Numbered from the stretch's first letter, positions 22,275 through 33,142 are shown. The stretch: 64,000 bases of DNA from Aristolochia californica (GCA_029961685.1 JARWKL010000009.1:22315237-22379236), one strand, 5' to 3'. The notes: generated by a model from the letters alone, not told the origin. A program made the numbers and translations.

Positions 22275-22711
22275 TGTTGGAAGATAAGCTCAAGCCCGCA
22301 TGACCAAGGAAGGCCCACATATCTAAGATTATTATAAGATGGGCCACATGACCAAGGAAGGCCGACAAGATGAGCCCATGCCCATAAGAAGTAGGACCCA
22401 CAATGATTACCAAGAGCTGGCATCTTTATCACATCAGTTGGATGATCAAGAAGAACTCACAAAAGTATCTTTATCTTAGGGTCACGACCAAGAAGAGTTT
22501 TAGCTTAAGTTATATTTGTCTTTTATCAATATTGAGTTACCTAATTATGTTAGGACTTACCTTAAGTGTTAGAGTTTGGGTGTAATTGGGACAAGGGTAG
22601 TTTTATTGTAATTGGACTCTACTTCCTCTATTATAAATAGAGGTTCATGTACTCTGATTATAACAAGTTCTTGATGTCAATGAAGTATTTCACTTTTTCA
22701 TAAATTCAACA
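22275..22711 (+). repeat. 3' LTR of copia C1
   Basis: 437 bp from TGTTGGAAGATAAGC to TAAATTCAACA, directly after the polypurine tract. TATTATAAATAGAGG is the TATA core. The next five bases are CGTTG. The 5' LTR has lost its start, so the duplication cannot be checked. Confidence 0.9.
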
Positions 22712-23134
22712 CGTTGGAGCACCGCCTCTATCGTCGTTGCCCGCTGGCCCGCTGCTGAGGAAGATGACACGGGCCATGAGGAAGACGATGGTCTAATTTT
22801 TCCTAAGTTAGGAAAAATTAAACCTTCGTCATAAAAATAATAATTTATAATTTTTATTCATAAAATAATTATTTTTATTTATTTAATCTATTTATTTATA
22901 ATTACTATATTAAATTAGTGATTTAATAGTCATAATTAAAATATTTTAAAAATAAATATTTCATAAATTATTTTGGTTTAATTATCCCATTGCTATAATT
23001 AATTAAACCAATGGTTTTAAATTTTATGACAATATATTATTAATTAATAATACATAAAAATATATATTATGTTATTGATAAATATATTTATTTATTTATT
23101 ATATTAATGTGTTTATTATTGTATCAAATTAGTG
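22712..23134. other. AT-rich spacer with a perfect palindrome
   Basis: A short GC-rich part (22712-22790) leads into a perfect 13+1+13 palindrome at 22794-22820 (TAATTTTTCCTAA, G, TTAGGAAAAATTA). Very AT-rich sequence follows and continues after C2 at 25893, so C2 was inserted into it. It may be part of a long AT-rich LTR (see 25893-26346). Confidence 0.5.
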
Positions 23135-23139
23135 GTTTT

Positions 23140-23555
23140 TGTTGGAAGATAAGCTCAAGCCCATACACACCAAGGCCCACATATCTAAAATTATTATAAG
23201 ATGGGACACACGACCAAGGAAGGCCCACAAGATGGGCCCAAGCCCATAAGAAGTAGGACCCACAATGATTACCATGAGTTGGCATCCTTATCACATCAGT
23301 TGGAAGATCAAGAAAGACTCAAGAAAGTATCTTTATCTAATGGTCACGTCCTAGAGGAGTTTTAGTTTGATTTAGGTTTGTCTTTTATCTATATTGAGTT
23401 ATTTAATTATGCTGGGACTTATCTTTAAGTGATAGAGTTTTGGTGTAATTGGGATAAGGGTGGTTTTTATTGTGATTACTACCTTCCTCTATTATAAATA
23501 GAGGTTCATTTACTCTGATTACAACAAGTTATTTTACTTTTCAGAATATTCAACA
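23140..23555 (+). repeat. 5' LTR of C2
   Basis: 416 bp, TGTTGGAAGATAAGC to ATATTCAACA, with CTATTATAAATAGAGG near 23480 as TATA core. A small deletion near the 3' end (TTATTGATGTCAATGAAG shortened) distinguishes it from the 3' LTR. Confidence 0.9.
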
Positions 23556-25388
23556 TGGTATCAGAGCAGGTTCTATGAGTTGACTTGGTCAACTCAAGAA
23601 AGTAATCTGATCTTTTTATCTAAACCCTAAACCCTAAGTCTAGGTTCATAGTTATTTTTTTTAGTCCCTACACCGTAGTTTTTTATAATAAAAAATATAT
23701 ATTGACGGAAATATATTTGAGTCTACTTTCCAAAGAAAACTTATTGGTTCCAATCGGAGTTATCTAAAGAGAGATATCGGTATTTTAATGAGTGAAGGTC
23801 ATATTGCAAAAAGCTTCGAGTAGCAGCAGCAATCTTCCAATTCCGAGGTATTTTTTGCTATCAAGAACTAGAGTTTATATTGAGAAATATATATCAAAAG
23901 AAATATCTGTAAGTCTATTCTTTTACCTAATCAACTAATTTTTTATATGAGTTATCTACAAAGAGAAATCGATATTTGAAATAGAAAAGGTCAGATTGAA
24001 AAAGAGGTTCGAACAGCAGCAGAAAGCATAAAATTCCTAAGTAGTTTATGTTATCAATTAAGAGACTTTATATGGATAATTATATATCAAAAGAAAGATA
24101 CATAAGTCTATTTTCTTACCTATTCAACCAATTATTCCTATGATATTTTTATAAGGAGATATTGATCTTGGAATAGTCAATGGTCGTTGTGGAAAAACAG
24201 GATAAACATAACTTAGTTTAGCCAGATGACAAAGACCGAAATATATCAGATTATTTATCTTCTGATAATTATATTTTATGAAGTTATGTTATAATTGGAT
24301 GAAAAGTATTTAATTTTACTTTCATAAGGAGAAAATTTTATGTCAATTTGATCTATATTTAAAGATATATTCGCATTGGAAGGATCAAAGGTCATGCTGG
24401 TATTCTGTTGTATTCAAAAATCTGAATTTATGCCCATTGTTTTGCATCACTTTTTGATTTGATATATCAGAAAATATCTCACTTCTCCCTGGTTTAAGGG
24501 TTTATTTATACATCTCTGCTATTTGGGCTTATGGCTACATCTATGATATTTGGTTCAAGCTGGGATCACTGCCATTACCTCCCAGCTTGAGAGGGAGAAG
24601 TACAAGAAGTACAAGAAAGAGGTATTTTATTTCATATGCTGTGAATAAGTTTATGTGAACAAAATATTCAAGAAAAGGGGAGCACAAAAGATGAAGCTTG
24701 TGCATCTAAGAAGAAATTTTTATATCATATTATTTCATGGGTTCTTTTACAAAGTTTATTATTTGGTTCATGTTATATGTGTTGGAAGATGGTCGTATTA
24801 TATTCAGTTGCAGCTATTATGTCTCTTTGGTGACATTATTATTGAAGAAGAGGTGGCCTCATGTCATCATTTATCTTACCCCATCAAAAAGATCAAAATT
24901 ATTTGTGGTTGGGAGTCCATGACGGAGGAACTTCATCCCCATCAAAAAGATCAAAATTATTTGTGGTTAGAAGTCCATGATGGAGGAACTTCATCCCTGT
25001 CAAAAAGATCAAAATTATTTGTGGTTGGAAGTCTATGACAGAGGAACTTATTATTACATCTACGTTATCCCCCCCCCCCTGTACTGGCTTTTATGGCTCC
25101 TACCACTTGAGAGTCGTTGTCCTGTGGAGGGACACGGTGGTGGACACTTCAGAGCAATGCCGATAGACACACTACTGATAGAAGATGGAGTGTGTTTTAC
25201 ATCCAGCATTAGGACTGGAGTATGAAGCAATGGCTTACCGACTAGGAGTGATTTTTAGTCTCACTTATGCCACAGGGCCTCATGGAAGGATGCAACAGCG
25301 TGAGGGGGAGTATTAGAAGATGTGCTAATTTATACAAAAATATTCTATACATCATTTGCAGCAAGTTGGGAGTTCATGTTGTTCTCTC

Positions 25389-25389
<1 letters not shown>

Positions 25390-25435
<46 letters not shown>
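25390..25435 (+). repeat. C homopolymer, 46 bases, beside the polypurine tract of C2
   Basis: Replaces the CACCCCCAGCTTGAGGGGGAG of C1 by a run of 46 C followed by ATCTTGAGGGAG. The run is directly upstream of the tract that primes plus-strand synthesis. Confidence 0.9.
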
Positions 25436-25447
25436 ATCTTGAGGGAG

Positions 25448-25887
25448 TTGGAAGATAAGCTCAAGCCCACACAACCAATGAAGGCCCACATATCTAAGAT
25501 TATTATAAGATGAGACACACGACCAAGGGAAGCCCACAAGATGGGCCCAAGCCCATAAGAAGTAGGACCCACAATGATTACCATGAGCGGGCATCCTTAT
25601 GACATAAGTTGGAAGATCAAGAAAGACTCAAAAAAGTATCTTTATCTAATGGTCACGTCCTAGAAGGGTTTTAGTTTGAGTTAGGTTTGTCTTTTATTTA
25701 TATTGACTTATTTAATTATGCTAGGAATTATCTTTAAGTGATTGAGTTTGGGTGTAATTGGGACAACGGTGGTTTTATTGTAATTGGAGTCTACTACCTT
25801 CTTCTATTATAAATAAAGGTTCATGTACTCTGATTACAACAAGTTATTGATGTCAATGAAGTATTTCATTTTTCCATAAATTCAACA
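25448..25887 (+). repeat. 3' LTR of C2
   Basis: 440 bp ending ATAAATTCAACA, followed by GTTTT. The first two bases (TG) are missing: the tract GAGGGAG runs straight into TTGGAAGATAAGC. Confidence 0.85.
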
Positions 25888-25892
25888 GTTTT

Positions 25893-26346
25893 TAATGTTA
25901 AAGCATATCTTATGTTATTAAAAAATAATTTATTTATTTATTATATTCGCTTATGTTATTTTTAATTTTTATTTATTTATTTTTTATAATTTATTCTATT
26001 CACACGTAATTATTGTATTAATTTATAATAAACTATAATCATTAAGTAATATAATATTTTTTTATTAATTAGGATATTAATATATTCTAATACTACACGT
26101 TAAATCACTTATAAGTGTAGTAACCATGTTTATTTGGCTAATTATCTATTTAGATATATGTTCTATTTAAGTATATTATAAAAGGTTACTCATTCTCTTG
26201 TTTATATCATACTTTTCATTTGGGGGCATTAACACTGGAATCTACTTTCTAGTGAACTTAAACTCGTCTACACTAAGGATGAGTTGAAGTTGAATCAATT
26301 CATTTAAAATGAATTGAATTCTTCACTTCATTCCTATATTCTATAT
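25893..26346 (+). repeat. 3' part of an AT-rich LTR (element L)
   Basis: AT-rich DNA ending TTCATTCCTATATTCTATA, directly followed by TGGTATCAGAGCTTCC at 26347, a full tRNA-Met primer-binding site. The AT-rich sequence before C2 (22820-23134) probably belongs to the same LTR. TATTATAAAAGG near 26173 could be its TATA core. The TG start was not located. Confidence 0.5.
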
Positions 26347-27676
26347 GGTATCAGAGCTTCCGATCGATTAATCAGAACCAGTCTGTTGTCACTGGAAATC
26401 CTTATTGGAAGCAGCCTCCGTAGCTATAGCCCACTACCACCGCCCAAATCTAGTATTTTCTCCTCCCTTTCTCCATGCAATCTCGTCGGAGGTATAATTG
26501 AAAAAAAAAAAAAAATTGTGAGCCTTCACAGTGCAGCCTGACTCAGTGCCAACCCCTCTCCTCCTACCGCTTCCTTCGCTCTGCCACCCGTCACCATCAA
26601 GTCGCACCTCCATCGTAACCATCACTGTTACCCTACCGCCTGTTGCCCGTTGCCAGCAACTTCCACGCAAAGAAGAGCTCATCTCTCCCACCGATGTTGC
26701 CCGACATCCTCATCGCTAACTCCCCGTTGCCACCATTGTCCATCATTTTCACTACCACTACCGCTGCCACCACCATCCGCTCAACCGAAAACCATGCTTG
26801 CCGGTGCCACAAGACAAAACCCCCCATGCTTCCTTCAGTCTCCTCTCTTCGCGGTTCAGTCTTGCCGGTGCCATCATGGTTGTTCCATCTCGCTGATGTC
26901 ATAATCGTCGATGCTCTCCTCTCCGTCATAGCCGTTCGTCCCCCCCGGCCACAGTGTCGAACGCCCCAGCCAGTCGGCACCGCACAGAACCCCCCGCTCT
27001 TCCTTCTCTCTTCTCTCGTCGCCAATTTACCACCGAAATCGGTCGACCCCGATGCTACCTGCTGCTCGCTGTCACCGCCGTTCGTCCCTCAGGCCACAAG
27101 ACCGACCGCCCCAAGCCTGTTGGCGCTGCCCCCCCACACCACCCCACCCACCGTCTCCACAGCATGAGACGACCTAAGTTAAGGGGGGAAAATTATTTCC
27201 CCCCATTGGACATGTCAACCCGTGCACGTAAATGCGCCGCGTGTGAATTCGCACATGGGCTTCCACACGTGTGAGTTTCGCACATGTGGCATTTTTTTAT
27301 TATTAAAAAAACTCAATCAAGAACCTCTTCATCCTATCCGGACAATGTGATTCCATCCGCCCCAACCGCCTCCAGTGCCGCTGCTCTACCACTTGACGAT
27401 GAAATTCCGTCCGCACCAGTTGCATCCAGCCGCTGCTCTGCCACCTGACAATGAAATTTTGTCCGCCCTAGTCGCCTCCTGTGCCGCTGCTCTGCCACCT
27501 AACGATGAAATTCCATCCGCACCAGCCGCCTCTAGTGCTGCTGATCTGCCACCTGACGATGAAATTCCGTCTGCACCAGCCGCCTCTAGTGTTGCTTTCT
27601 CCAAACCACTTCCAAGAACATTCTTTTTGAAGATCAAGATTGGACTCTCCTATCGGAGCTCCATCTTGCAGGGGCA
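26347..27676 (+). mobile_element. GC-rich leader of element L
   Basis: Begins with the primer-binding site, then turns GC-rich with CCACC/GCCGC triplets. Overlapping ORFs on both strands (for example 26643-27167) are low-complexity Pro/Ser/Thr or Gly/Arg runs without domain signals, and I do not regard them as genes. No gag or pol is found. Confidence 0.45.
27355..27600 (+). repeat. 54-bp minisatellite, about four units
   Basis: Units read GCTGCTCTGCCACCTGACGA, then TGAAATTCCGTCCGC and ACCAGCCGCCTCTAGT. In the frame 27375-27740 each unit encodes an 18-residue repeat of the form AALPPDDEIPSAPAASS. Unit length is a multiple of three and the frame is kept, though a start and function are not evident. 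Confidence 0.75.
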
Positions 27677-27881
27677 TGATAGAGATAGATATAAACATAG
27701 TGATAGATATAAAGATAATGATAGAGATAAAGATAACTAGTGTTTGAATTAGAGATAGACTCAAATTGTAAAGTCATAATCACCTACAATCTCTTTGTGT
27801 AATTCTATAAATAGTTTGCACCTGATCAATAATAATCACGGCAATGTTATTCTTCGTTCCTATATTCTATAATCAGAAAGT
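27677..27881 (+). repeat. Short LTR-like segment ending like the L LTR
   Basis: Begins TGATAGAGATAG (a GATA-rich stretch) and ends TTCGTTCCTATATTCTATA, nearly the same end as at 26346. ATTCTATAAATAG (27810) is a TATA core. What follows is ATCAGAAAG, as if the TGGT of a primer-binding site were missing. It may be a second, truncated L-type LTR. Confidence 0.4.
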
Positions 27882-28879
27882 CCTGTTGTTTCTCCGACAT
27901 ATTACTCTAAAAGATGTCTCTTCTACTGGATCGTTTTGCTGCCACTAGAAACCAAGCCGCACCATTCTGCCAAGTTTTTTTTTTCTATTGTTCAGCTCTG
28001 TTCGGCACCGTGAGAAGTTGGTCGAAGACGACAACTTCTCACGGCTAAGGAAGTCACCGAGTGTTGCTCTATTGATGTTTAAAATCCAAGATTTCTTTCC
28101 GTAGTTTCCGTTCTGGAGATGGAAGACAACTGCCGAGCTTCCCAAGCGCCAACACTGAGTTACCATTTCTGAGCTCTATTTTCGCCACCTTCAACAACGA
28201 GGAAAATGATATTGTTGCCGTATGCGGGGAAGATCATATTTGTGGAAGGTCTCTTCTGGAGTGACGTATTCTCGGAAAGTCCTCTCTGTTCGGAAGCGTG
28301 ATGTGTTGTCAAAAAATTTCCTCCCGAAGAGCTTTGGTTTTCTGCTCTGTTAGGCCGAGAGGAAGAAGAAGATACGAAAGATTTAATGTTTCCTAAGTTA
28401 GGAAACGTATTAAATCCGAGTCGAGCGCCTCCTTCAACCCGGACCGGACCGGGTCAACCCAACAACCCAGCAACCCGAGGTTGCCTTCTAGCTGCTGTTG
28501 AGTAACACCAGTCTACGGAGTCAACCCAGACCAACTTCGTCTGGGTCAACCTGACTTAGGCCACTTATTTTTTGCCTCGGTATACGTGTCTGAACCAAAG
28601 CTTATACATATTTCTATAGCAACTCGGATATATTTATCTATTATTTGACTCGACGTGACTCGATAATTTTTATCTGGCTGGATTATTATTTTTGAAGAAT
28701 TGATAGATTATTCCTTAGTCGGCATATTATTTGATACCCATTTAAGGTGTTATTTAGCCCTTAATAAGACTTTATAATTATTGAATTGATTTTTAAGCTA
28801 AAAAAAAACCTGCAAATTTTTTTGCCTAATAAATTCTCATTATGGAGAATGGCAGAATTTATTTTTGCAACTTTGTCTT
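27882..28879 (+). other. Non-coding leader-like region with palindrome
   Basis: No credible ORF. A palindromic block at 28383-28413 centres on GTTTCCTAA, G, TTAGGAAAC. GGACCGGACCGGGTCAACCC follows at about 28440, similar to the stretch after the palindrome at 41335. This looks like the leader of an LTR element related to R. Confidence 0.4.
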
Positions 28880-28903
28880 CAGTTGGAAAAAAATTTCACC
28901 ACC

Positions 28904-29281
28904 TTAAATGGAAGGTTCACTGCATAATTGGCAGCCCAATATCATTAAAGGCATTTTTCTAATCCCACCTCCAAATCCATGGAATGGAGAATTGAATATA
29001 TAACAAGAACGTATTTGCTCATGCGTGATTTCCACAGGAGGCCCAAATTTGGCGCACCAATTAAATACACAATTTGGTAGAGGTAAGGAGTTCTTAAAGG
29101 CTTCATTGCCCCAGGTTATAAACAAAGACTGCTTGTGTGTGGAATTTTGATAATAAAAACTATTAGACCAGACTTCTATATAATCCCAATAATTATATTT
29201 CTTTTCCATAGGAAGTGATTTAGCCCTTGCTAATTCAATTGGTCTTATATTGAAAGATGTGTAAATTTTTGTATAGTACAT
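28904..29281 (-). pseudogene. Caulimovirid polyprotein, region after RNase H
   Basis: Open frame of 125 codons containing YWDYIEVW, FYYQNSTHK and FNWCAKFGPP. Similar conserved W/Y-rich blocks follow the RNase H in polyproteins of endogenous caulimovirids. The function of this part is not known to me. Confidence 0.6.
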
Positions 29282-29689
29282 ATACTATAGCCTATGGGCT
29301 GTCCCATTTCTTGGGATTGGTTGGTGTATGATTCACTGAAACATAATTGGAATTAACGAGGATAGCTTCATAAGTACACCACCTTTTTCTCGATCAAATG
29401 GGGCAAAAAGCTTCACCAAGCCATTTACCCATCATCTACCAGGAATAATGGGTGCCATCTAATTCCTCTTTATTGAGGACCAAAGTTTCTTTTGTTTTGG
29501 GAAGAGTTATGAACTTTGGGTCATTTTCTAACGCCTCCATATATGATAGTGGCATTTTTTTCTTTGCCTTTATTTTTAGAGGAATTCCTCTACCATGGCC
29601 TTGGCTTTTGTCATGTTTCTTCCTCCCTTGATTGAGAGGAATGAACCCCTAGTGGGGTTGTTCATGATGTTGAGAACCCTGTATAAATT

Positions 29690-30180
29690 TAAGGGTTCGG
29701 AAATTAGGAAAAGAGTTATTTCCCCCTTTAATATGTTCAATCTCAAAATCAAAGGCGCTTAATTCCTCTGCCCATCTTACAAAAATTTGCTTAGAGGCTA
29801 AATTTTTTACATCCTTTTTAAGGATTTGCTTAGCAACAAAATAACTAATTTAAGTAAAAATTATTGATTTAATAAATCATCTTGAATTTTTGTAAATGCA
29901 TAGAATTTCTTGTTTCACAGTAGAATAATTTAACAATGCATTTTTCCATGTTCCCAAAGTAGATCTTACAAGTTCTTCATTTTGAGTTTCTGGATTAAGT
30001 TGCTTAATTATGCCACCATTACCTTTATGGGAGACATCGGTTTTGAAAATCTTTTTATATGTAGGGTTTGCCAGGTTAAGACAAAGAGAGTTGTCTAACC
30101 TTGGCTTTTATACCTCTAATTGCTTGGGTATGCAAGTCAGTCCAAGGTTCAGGTTTCTTCCTAAGTCTTTTGTACAAGAT
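29690..30180 (-). pseudogene. RNase H of endogenous caulimovirid
   Basis: Readable in several minus frames: KQEILCIYK (about 29905), KDVKNLASKQIF (about 29800), FEIEHIKGGNNSFP and TLKFIQG (about 29690-29740). The ASKQIF...IKG..NS.P order is characteristic of the end of caulimovirid RNase H. It is broken by at least two shifts and several stops. Confidence 0.7.
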
Positions 30181-30183
30181 TTC

Positions 30184-31099
30184 TTATTCCTGAGCAATAT
30201 TGAGATAATAATCCGCAATATAATGTAAGTTTCCTAAAAAACTTTGAAGATGGCTTTTGTCTCTAATTTCATTATGAAATTTAGAAGCAAATTCTATTAT
30301 TCTTTCAATAGGGATAATTTTTCCCTTGAGAATATTATGACCTAAGAATCTTATTGATGTTTTAAAAAGCTTCATTTTGGGGGCTGAAATCACTAACCAA
30401 TGTTGTTTAATAATATTTTTAAAAATATTCAAGTGTTTATTATGCGAATATATTGATTAAGAATATACTAGAATATAAACAATTATGAAATCTGAATAAT
30501 TTGTAAAAACATCATTCATGATATTTTAAAATTCTGAAGGTGCATTCTTCATACCCAATGGCTTAACCCTCCACTCAAAATGTTCAAATGGGACAGTGAA
30601 GGTTGTTTTATATTTGTCCTTCTCATCAATCTGGATATGCCAATATCCAGGTTTAAGATCAAATTTTAAGAATAATGTTTGTGAATGAAGTCGATCCAGA
30701 AAATAGTTTTTGTTTTGGACTGGATATCTTATCCATTTTAAAGTGTCATTAAGCAGCTTAGTTTACTACAAGCCTTAGAACTCTTCTTTCCCTTTCTGCA
30801 TTTTTATTAACATAAAAAACAGTGCAACTCCATGGGGAGTAGGATTTTATAATTAATTTTTTATTCAATAAATTCTGCATTTCCTTTTTACAAAGTTCTA
30901 AATATTCTTTTTTCATTTGACCAGGTCTTGCCTTAGTCAAAAAATTTCTTTCTTCAAAAACTTCTATGTACGTAAAGTGACAATATGTTTTTTTCCCAAA
31001 AAGCATTGGGAATGATTTCTTGGGAGAAAGTTTTATGAAAAGTTTTAATTTTCTCTTTAATTTTTGGGGATTCCAATTTTTTTCTAAAGTTAAGAACAT
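30184..31099 (-). pseudogene. Reverse transcriptase of endogenous caulimovirid, catalytic pair lost
   Basis: The frame 30758-31099 has ARPGQMKKEYLELCKKE and SPWSCTVFYVNKNAE, the N-terminal RT signature of caulimovirids. Farther along come FDLKPGYWHIQI and PLGMKNAPSEF (about 30560-30680) and SAPKMKLFKTSIRFLGHNI (30290-30400). Where the catalytic Y-x-D-D should be (about 30475-30500) the frame reads VYILVYS, so both Asp are missing without loss of frame. It cannot have been an active polymerase after this change. Confidence 0.8.
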
Positions 31100-31329
31100 G
31101 ACTTCTTTTCAAATAAAATTTATTTATTTTTCCTTAGAATTGTTTGACTCTCTTATCTCATTTATAAATCTCATTTTTGGTTTAGATTCAAATTAGAAAA
31201 AGATTGGTTTATGATTTACTTCACCAAAGATTCCTCACTTGTCTATGCCTTTAATAGGAATAATTTTCTCAAAAAAAAAAAAAAGAGTGCCTAATATGAC
31301 TTGTTGGGTCATATTTTTTACTAATAAAA

Positions 31330-31545
31330 AATAGTTAATATACACTAATCTTTGTTGCAGATTGCTGCATTATTTAATTTGTATTTTACTTTCATCTTTT
31401 GATCACTAGCATTTGCTAGGTTTTGAGAGTTTTTCTCAAAGTATTGAGTAGGAATTAATCCTTCCTGAAAGTAGTTTAAATTTGCACCATTATCAATAAG
31501 AGGTGTCAGATTTTCTATGACATAATCTTGGTCAATTATAAGACT
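31330..31545 (-). pseudogene. Aspartic protease of endogenous caulimovirid
   Basis: Minus-strand frame with LIDNGANLNYFQEGLIPT (about 31465-31515), the protease active site with DNG in place of the usual DSG, followed by YFEKNSQ and YKLNNAAIC. It lies between the coiled coil and the RT, as expected. Confidence 0.7.
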
Positions 31546-31549
31546 TATC

Positions 31550-31777
31550 TTAGTATGCCACTTTTGATGAGTGACTTTGGTGATGAAAAGAATTGTATGT
31601 TTCTTCTATAGGCATGTCTGCTATTTTCTTCCCAATTTTATTATATAGGGATTTTAATTGAGTGAGTTCCTTTTTAATCTCACTAATCTCTCGTTGAAGT
31701 TCTTTAAGAGAGATAGGTGTCGTTGTTTCTTTAGAGTAAGGTTGGATTCCTCGAATTAGCTTCTTACTTTTCTCCAA
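31550..31777 (-). pseudogene. Coiled-coil segment of endogenous caulimovirid
   Basis: 75 open codons; residues ~25-48 (LQREISEIKKELTQLKSLY) have the heptad pattern of a coiled coil. It precedes the protease. A similar acidic EEDDPLIK motif is seen both near 31810 and near 32175, so part of the region may be duplicated. Confidence 0.55.
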
Positions 31778-32040
31778 ATATTCTTCTATTAAATTTTTTT
31801 ATTAGAGGATCATCTTCTTTATCGATATCCTCTAAGACTTCTTTTTGTTAGTTATAACATTTAATGAATTTATTTGTGCAACAAAATTTAAGTAATTAGT
31901 TTTTTAACAACTCCATTCTTTTCTATCTTCTAATTCACTAGTTGAGGAATAATATACTCCATCATCCTTGAATTCAAAGTTTAATAAAATTTTAGCTAAT
32001 TACAATTTTTAATCCTTCAATTTCTCGTTGATTTAATTTT

Positions 32041-32100
32041 TCTTTTGTTTTGCACTTATTTGAATAGTGGCCAAATTTGCCACATTGGCTATCAACCTTT
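32041..32100 (-). pseudogene. CCHC zinc knuckle of caulimovirid coat-protein region
   Basis: Minus frame reads SQCGKFGHYSNKCKTKEK. The spacing fits C-X2-C-X4-H-X4-C except that the first Cys is Ser. Such a knuckle near the coat protein binds nucleic acid during packaging. Confidence 0.65.
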
Positions 32101-32410
32101 TGTCTATTTTCATTTTGCTATGAAGTTTATTGAGGTAATTCTCAATTAATTATTGTTTTATTAAGGGATCATCTTCTTCATCTATTTTTTCAAGTTGATC
32201 TCTTTATTTTTTTTGTAAGAACATTAATTCCTGATTGATTCATTTGAATCATTATTTTTAAATGGTTAGAATTGTTCTTTAGTGTGGAATAACCCTTATC
32301 CATTTTTGTTCCATTTAACAAATAATACATAGGTGACCAAGTAAAATTACTATGCCTAATCTGATAAGAATTTTTGTTGTCTTTATTCTATTTAATAAAT
32401 CAAAAACAAA

Positions 32411-32799
32411 AAATGGGTAAATGAGTAAACTTGATAACACTACATAATTTCAAACATTCATTCTAGTAAGTCGCATTTTAATTGGATCTTGAATCCAAAA
32501 TTTAAAGATCTAGATCCGAAAGTGGAATAGGGAGATCCAATCCAATAAATGTGCAGATTCAAAATTTTAATTAATTGCGATTGGATTCTACTTGTTTTCT
32601 CTATTATAAATAAAGACTTGTTGTACTCAAATTATGTTAATAAAAAAATGGGTAAATCAGTAAACCTAATAACACTAAAAAAAATCAAACTTCCTTGTTA
32701 ATCAGATATTAACCGGATCTTGGATCCAAAATTTAAAGATCCAAATCCGAAAGTGGAATAGGGAGATCCAATCCAATAAATGTCCAGATTCAAAATTTC
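32411..32799 (+). repeat. Two ~150-bp direct repeats around an LTR-like core
   Basis: Copies at 32411-32564 and 32648-32799 share AAATGGGTAAAT, GTAAAC, GATCCGAAAGTGGAATAGGG and AGATCCAATCCAATAAATGT. Between them is GCGATTGGATTCTACTTG and CTCTATTATAAATAAAGAC, which resembles the TATA part of family-C LTRs. It might be a pair of short LTRs or a tandem duplication next to the caulimovirid insertion. Confidence 0.6.
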
Positions 32800-33105
32800 A
32801 CTTAAATTTCCACCCCCAATGTTTCCCCTGCCCTTTTTCATTTTCAGTGAAAACCCATAGATTTATCTACATCCTTTTACACCCCTATGTTAGAGGAAAC
32901 AATGAGCCAAGAGGTACTTACGATGTTCAAGTTCATACATTTGTCTTTTTTACCATTTGTCTTTCTCTGTGTTTGAGTCCAAAACATACTTAGTGTGACG
33001 TCGGTCTTGGTGACATTGCCCACCTTGGTGTAATTAAAACATACAAGAGACCTTCAGCTCTTTTTGTTAGCTGCCTTTACTATGCACCAGGAATTGGCTT
33101 TCTCA

Positions 33106-33108
<3 letters not shown>
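32800..33108. other. Intergenic, nothing recognised
   Basis: No ORF, repeat or RNA gene that I can support. Confidence 0.4.

Positions 33109-33142
<34 letters not shown>
33109..33142 (+). repeat. A homopolymer, 34 bases
   Basis: Uninterrupted run of A. No LINE or SINE body could be recognised upstream, so I do not call it a retroposon tail. Confidence 0.9.

Larger units (their letters stand above)
23140..25887 (+). mobile_element. Complete non-autonomous copia C2 with target duplication
   Basis: 5' LTR 23140-23555, primer-binding site TGGTATCAGAGCAGG (23556), internal region to 25447, 3' LTR 25448-25887. GTTTT flanks it on both sides (23135-23139 and 25888-25892), so the insertion is intact. 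It encodes no gag or pol; the longest ORF (24655-25038) equals the unexplained ORF of C1. It holds three copies of the ~58-bp repeat (24885-25050) and C runs at about 25070 and 25390. Its LTR start shares TGTTGGAAGAT with autonomous element A, which suggests A-type elements as possible donors of enzymes. Confidence 0.85.
28880..32400 (-). mobile_element. Endogenous caulimovirid (pararetrovirus) polyprotein remains
   Basis: On the minus strand the domains follow caulimovirid order: zinc knuckle of the coat-protein region (about 32041-32100), coiled coil (31550-31777), aspartic protease (about 31330-31545), reverse transcriptase (30184-31099), RNase H (about 29690-30180), then a C-terminal tail region (28904-29281). 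Motifs resemble petuvirus/florendovirus-like members; I cannot assign a genus. There are no LTRs and no integrase, as expected of this family. The many stops and frameshifts, and loss of the RT catalytic pair, show an old inactive insertion. Movement-protein sequence was not recognised. Confidence 0.8.

Noticed and set aside
25352..25594. ORFs with poly-Gly or poly-Pro tails
   Set aside because: They are only the translation of the 46-base C run.
26643..27167. 174-codon ORF and overlapping minus-strand 130-codon ORF
   Set aside because: Both are low-complexity products of GC-rich CCACC/GCC triplets on opposite strands; no domain, and they lie in a retroelement leader.
33109..33142. Poly(A) tail of a SINE or LINE
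   Set aside because: No retroposon body or flanking duplication could be seen.
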